Shown here piece by piece: positions 5,703 to 8,830 of a DNA stretch of 8,830 nt (position 1 is the stretch's first letter; the number at the start of each line of letters is the position of its first letter). This DNA is from Bacteroidales bacterium. Its GTDB lineage: Bacteria; Bacteroidota; Bacteroidia; Bacteroidales; UBA932. Location: contig JAILAO010000111.1 in assembly GCA_024681565.1 (NCBI GenBank), positions 1 through 8,830 on the forward strand, written 5' to 3'. A program made the position numbers and the translations under genes. Below the pieces are notes generated by a model that saw nothing but the letters and a program-made list of their open reading frames with translations, made no database searches and had not been told where the DNA came from.

Positions 5703-6980
5703 ATGATGTATTTTGAAAGAGGCTCCAAGACGGATGTCATCACCGCCGAGGAGACCAGGGCCATCCTGAAACAGGTTTTTGATGCGATGGGGTCCAAGAA
5801 GCGCGTGCTCGCGATTCCGCCGGACTTCACCCGCTTCAACTCCTACGCCGGTCCGATCACGGAAATGGTCAACGATTATTACGGCGATACCCTGACGGAT
5901 ATCATGCCCGCACTCGGTACCCATTCCCCGATGACGGACGAGCAGCTCTCCGTGATGTTCCCCAGCGTGCCGAAGGACAAATTCCGCGTACATGACTGGC
6001 GCAACGACATCGTGACTGTCGGTACCGTTCCCGGTTCCTATGTCAAGGAAGTCTCCGAGGGCAAGCTCGATTATGAGATGAATGCCCAGGTCAACAAACT
6101 CCTGCTCGACCCGTCTTTCGACCTGATCCTGTCCATCGGCCAGGTCGTGCCCCACGAGGTGATCGGCATGGCCAACTACACCAAGAACATCTTCGTCGGC
6201 GTAGGCGGTTCCGACTTTATCAACAAGAGCCACTTCATCGGTGCCTGCTATGGCATGGAGCGCATCATGGGCCGCGCCAAGAGCCCGGTCCGCGACGTGT
6301 TCGAGTATGCCAAGGTGAACTTCCTCTCCAAGGTTCCCATCGTGTATGTGCTGACCGTCCGGGCCAAGGACGAAGCCACCGGAGAGATGGTGACCCGCGG
6401 CCTGTTCATCGGCGACGATTTCGAGTGCTTCCAGAAAGCGGCCGACCTTTCGCTCGCCACCAACTTCATCCTGGTGGAGCGCGAGATCAAGAAATGCATT
6501 GTGTACCTCGATCCCGAAGAGTTCAAGAGTACCTGGCTGGGCAACAAGAGCGTGTACCGCACGCGCATGGCCCTGGCCGACGATGCGGAACTCATCGTCC
6601 TGGCCCCCGGCCTCAAGGAGTTCGGCGAGGACAAGACCATTGACGGACTGATCCGCAAATACGGCTACAAGGGCACCCCGCATACCCTGGAGTGTACCAA
6701 CAGCAATGCCGACCTGCAGGCTAATCTCGGCGCCTCGGCCCACCTGATCCACGGTTCTTCCGAGGGCCGTTTCAAGATCACGTACTGCCCGGGCGACGGC
6801 ATGACCCCCGAGGAGATCGAGGGCGTGGGCTTCAACTATTGCCACTACAACGACATGGTCGCCCGCTATCCGCTCGAGTCCCTCAAGGATGGCTGGAACG
6901 TCGTGAACGGCGAAGAAGTCTACTATATCAGCAATCCGGCACTCGGTCTGTGGGCCCATCCGGACCGTTTCAAGGACTGA
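5703..6980 (+). CDS. LarA-like (DUF2088) putative nickel-pincer 2-hydroxyacid racemase/epimerase
   Basis: A 425-residue cytoplasmic protein of the lactate racemase (LarA) superfamily, whose characterised members invert the C2 hydroxyl of 2-hydroxy acids with a nickel-pincer nucleotide bound to a lysine. Visible landmarks: PPDFTR at 39-44 (LarA form DDxTRP), ALGTHSPMTDEQ at 70-81 with His74, HDW at 97-99, GQVVPHEVIG at 146-155 with His151, Lys161 in NYTKNIFVGVGG, and His177 in NKSHF. His151, Lys161 and His177 match by order and spacing the nickel/pincer ligands and catalytic histidines of LarA, so the protein looks catalytically competent. The C-terminal domain has APGLKEFGED at 301-310, common in uncharacterised relatives. 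No cofactor-synthesis genes (larB, larC, larE) are in the window. Two ATGs in tandem (5703, 5706) both serve as plausible starts. The stop is one base before pdxB. Substrate unknown; gluconate-type or four-carbon sugar acids are plausible from context only. Confidence 0.85.
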   Translation: MMYFERGSKTDVITAEETRAILKQVFDAMGSKKRVLAIPPDFTRFNSYAGPITEMVNDYYGDTLTDIMPALGTHSPMTDEQLSVMFPSVPKDKFRVHDWRNDIVTVGTVPGSYVKEVSEGKLDYEMNAQVNKLLLDPSFDLILSIGQVVPHEVIGMANYTKNIFVGVGGSDFINKSHFIGACYGMERIMGRAKSPVRDVFEYAKVNFLSKVPIVYVLTVRAKDEATGEMVTRGLFIGDDFECFQKAADLSLATNFILVEREIKKCIVYLDPEEFKSTWLGNKSVYRTRMALADDAELIVLAPGLKEFGEDKTIDGLIRKYGYKGTPHTLECTNSNADLQANLGASAHLIHGSSEGRFKITYCPGDGMTPEEIEGVGFNYCHYNDMVARYPLESLKDGWNVVNGEEVYYISNPALGLWAHPDRFKD

Positions 6981-6981
6981 G

Positions 6982-8118
6982 ATGAAGATTGTATGTGACG
7001 ACAAGATACCCTTCCTCCGCGGAGTGCTCGAGCCCTTCGCGGAGGTGGTGTATCTCCCCGGCAAGCAAACGACCCCCGACGTGGTCCGGGATGCGGATGC
7101 CATCATCACCCGCACCCGCACCAAATGCAAGGCCGAACTGCTGGAGGGCTCCCGCGTCAAGGTGATCGCCACCGCCACCATCGGCTTCGACCACATCGAT
7201 ACCGCCTGGTGCGAGTCGCACGGCATCCTCTGGCGCAACGCTCCCGGCTGCAACTCCTGGTCCGTCAAGCAGTATATCGCTTCGGTGCTGGTCAGCCTGG
7301 CGCGCCGCCACGGCTTGGACCTGTCCGCGATGACGCTGGGTGTGGTCGGCGTCGGCAATGTCGGTTCCAAAGTGGCCGAGGTGGCTTCGCTGCTCGGCAT
7401 GAAGGTCCTGCTCAACGACCCGCCGCGCGCACGTGCGGAGGGCCCGGCGGGATTCGTTTCCCTGGATGAACTGATGGAGCGCTCCGACATCGTCACGCTC
7501 CACGTGCCCCTGACCCGGGAAGGGGAGGATGCCACCTGGCATCTTTTCGATGCCGCCCGGATCGGCCGTCTCCGCAAGGATCAGTTCCTGTTCAATTCCT
7601 CCCGCGGCCCGGTCGTGGACAATGCCGCCCTGAAGGCCGCCCTGAAGGCGGGGTCCCTGCGGGGCGCCGTCCTGGATGTCTGGGAAAACGAACCGGACAT
7701 CGACCGGGAGCTGATGGGCCTGCTCGAGTATTCGACACCCCATATTGCAGGCTACAGCGCCGACGGCAAGGCCAACGGCACGACGATGAGCGTGCGCACC
7801 GTGGCTTCCGTGCTGGGACTGCCGCTCACCGCCTGGACTGCTTCCGGCGTGCCCGCGCCGGCCCAGCCGCTTTCGTTCTGCATCGATGCCGCCGGCAAGT
7901 CCGACGCGCAGGTGCTCTCGGAAGCCATCCTTCACACCTACGACGTACAGCGCGACACGGATGCGCTGCGCGCCGCTCCCGACCAGTTCGAGAAGCTTCG
8001 CGGGGATTATCCCGTGCGGCGCGAACCTACGGCATTTTCTTTGCAACTCAAAGGCGGGTCCGCCGCGCTGGCGGAAACGCTCTCCAAAATCGGATTTCAA
8101 CTAATATCAACCAAATAA
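6982..8118 (+). CDS. pdxB: 4-phosphoerythronate dehydrogenase
   Basis: A 378-residue cytoplasmic D-2-hydroxyacid dehydrogenase family enzyme that oxidises 4-phospho-D-erythronate to 2-oxo-3-hydroxy-4-phosphobutanoate, the second step of the deoxyxylulose-5-phosphate-dependent pyridoxal phosphate pathway. Its length is that of the characterised enterobacterial enzyme. The nucleotide-binding motif is GVVGVGNVGS at 120-129; the catalytic set is Arg208 (NSSRGPVVD), Glu237 (WENEPDID) and His254 (TPHIAGYS). The stretch IAGYSADGKANGT at 255-267 is specific to PdxB and separates it from phosphoglycerate and glycerate dehydrogenases, and the C-terminal PdxB dimerisation region (~290-378) is present. 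It starts one base after the LarA-like gene's stop, so translational coupling is likely. The last codons and the 11-base gap to gnd are conspicuously AT-rich. Confidence 0.94.
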   Translation: MKIVCDDKIPFLRGVLEPFAEVVYLPGKQTTPDVVRDADAIITRTRTKCKAELLEGSRVKVIATATIGFDHIDTAWCESHGILWRNAPGCNSWSVKQYIASVLVSLARRHGLDLSAMTLGVVGVGNVGSKVAEVASLLGMKVLLNDPPRARAEGPAGFVSLDELMERSDIVTLHVPLTREGEDATWHLFDAARIGRLRKDQFLFNSSRGPVVDNAALKAALKAGSLRGAVLDVWENEPDIDRELMGLLEYSTPHIAGYSADGKANGTTMSVRTVASVLGLPLTAWTASGVPAPAQPLSFCIDAAGKSDAQVLSEAILHTYDVQRDTDALRAAPDQFEKLRGDYPVRREPTAFSLQLKGGSAALAETLSKIGFQLISTK

Positions 8119-8129
8119 CTATCAATTCT

Positions 8130-8830
8130 ATGCAACCTGTTTCTGATATCGGACTCGTCGGTCTCGCCGTCATGGGTGAGAACCTGGTCCTCAACATGGA
8201 AAGCAAAGGCTTCCACGTCAGCGTGTTCAACCGCACTGTCGAGAAAGTCGACAAGTTTATCAACGGCCGCGGCAAAGGCAAGAACTTCTACGGCGCCCAT
8301 TCCCTCGAGGACCTCGTGGCTTCCCTCAAGACCCCGCGTCGCGTCTTCCTGATGGTCAAGGCCGGCCAGGCCGTGGATGACTTCATCGACAAGCTCATCC
8401 CGCTCCTGGAGCCGGGCGACATCATCATCGACGGCGGCAACTCCCACTTCCCGGATACGGCCCGCCGTACCGCGTATGTCGAGAGCAAAGGCCTCCTTTA
8501 CATCGGTACCGGTGTGTCCGGCGGTGAGGAAGGTGCGCTCAACGGCCCGTCCATGATGCCCGGCGGCTCCCCGGCTGCCTGGCCGCACGTGAAGCCGATC
8601 TTCCAGAGCATCTGCGCCAAGGTCGATGACGGCTCCCCCTGCTGCGACTGGGTGGGCGAGAACGGCGCCGGCCACTTCGTGAAGATGGTCCACAACGGTA
8701 TCGAGTACGGTGACATCCAGCTCATCTGCGAGTGCTACCAGATCATGAAGGACATCCTCGGCATGACCAACGAGGAGATGCACCAGACCTTCGCCGAGTG
8801 GAACAAGGGCGACCTCGACAGCTACCTCGT
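8130..8830 (+). CDS. gnd: 6-phosphogluconate dehydrogenase (decarboxylating), N-terminal 233 residues (partial)
   Basis: Opens at ATG 8130 and runs off the right edge; about half of the usual ~470-490 residues is present. It converts 6-phosphogluconate to ribulose 5-phosphate and CO2 with reduction of NADP, the oxidative pentose phosphate step. Landmarks: the dinucleotide fold GLVGLAVMGENLVLN at 8-22, NRT at 34-36 (the Arg that favours NADP through its 2'-phosphate), IDGGNSHFPDT at 100-110, GTGVSGGEEGALNGPSMMPGG at 126-146 and GHFVKMVHNGIEYGDIQL at 181-198 with catalytic Lys185 and Glu192. It lies 11 bases after pdxB with no recognisable promoter between them, suggesting co-transcription with the kinase/LarA-like/pdxB genes. 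Whether zwf and a lactonase follow cannot be seen. Confidence 0.96.
   Translation, partial: MQPVSDIGLVGLAVMGENLVLNMESKGFHVSVFNRTVEKVDKFINGRGKGKNFYGAHSLEDLVASLKTPRRVFLMVKAGQAVDDFIDKLIPLLEPGDIIIDGGNSHFPDTARRTAYVESKGLLYIGTGVSGGEEGALNGPSMMPGGSPAAWPHVKPIFQSICAKVDDGSPCCDWVGENGAGHFVKMVHNGIEYGDIQLICECYQIMKDILGMTNEEMHQTFAEWNKGDLDSYL

Noticed and set aside
5622..7577. 651-residue minus-strand open frame opposite the LarA-like and pdxB genes
   Set aside because: Both sense genes have complete motif sets, and the antisense frame crosses their boundary without any promoter, leader or recognisable domain; a codon-bias shadow.

Overview
This is a GC-rich stretch of a Bacteroidota genome, most likely a gut or rumen Bacteroidales. 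The evidence is threefold. Good matches to the Bacteroidota -7 promoter element (TAnnTTTG) lie in front of three transcription units, two of them with a TTTG or TTG element about 20 bases upstream. Start codons have A/T-rich leaders instead of clear Shine-Dalgarno sites. The gene content (GH28, GH88, DUF2264, KdgK-like kinase, a PdxB of the Bacteroidota/gamma-proteobacterial type) also fits. The strong G/C bias at third codon positions argues against Bacteroides itself and for a higher-GC lineage such as an Alistipes- or Cryptobacteroides-like group; this is an inference, not a classification.

Layout. The first 761 bases are the N-terminal half of aspartate ammonia-lyase (aspA) on the minus strand, running off the left edge. 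A 126-base divergent intergenic region (762-887) carries a promoter for aspA and one for the rightward genes. Two exported carbohydrate-active enzymes follow: a glycoside hydrolase family 28 (pectinase-like) protein (888-2147) and, one base later, an 808-residue fusion of a GH88 unsaturated glucuronyl hydrolase with a DUF2264 domain (2149-4575). A 43-base gap with its own promoter precedes a tight cytoplasmic gene string: a PfkB-family sugar kinase related to 2-keto-3-deoxygluconate (KDG) kinase (4619-5698), a LarA-like (DUF2088) putative nickel-pincer 2-hydroxyacid racemase/epimerase (5703-6980), 4-phosphoerythronate dehydrogenase pdxB (6982-8118) and the first 233 codons of 6-phosphogluconate dehydrogenase gnd (from 8130, running off the right edge).

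How the genes may work together. The secreted pair would release uronic acids from pectin-like or other uronate-containing glycans. Unsaturated uronates made by GH88-type enzymes normally drain through KDG, so a KDG-kinase-like gene next door is logical. The downstream genes all handle sugar acids (KDG-like acid, 2-hydroxy acid, 4-phosphoerythronate, 6-phosphogluconate). The LarA-like protein has no assigned substrate, and the kinase lacks the usual N-terminal glycine-rich substrate motif. The kinase/LarA-like/PdxB trio is therefore the part of the window most likely to hold undescribed biochemistry; the GH88-DUF2264 fusion is the most unusual protein architecture. No RNA genes, insertion sequences, CRISPR arrays, SusC/SusD genes or clear intrinsic terminators were seen.
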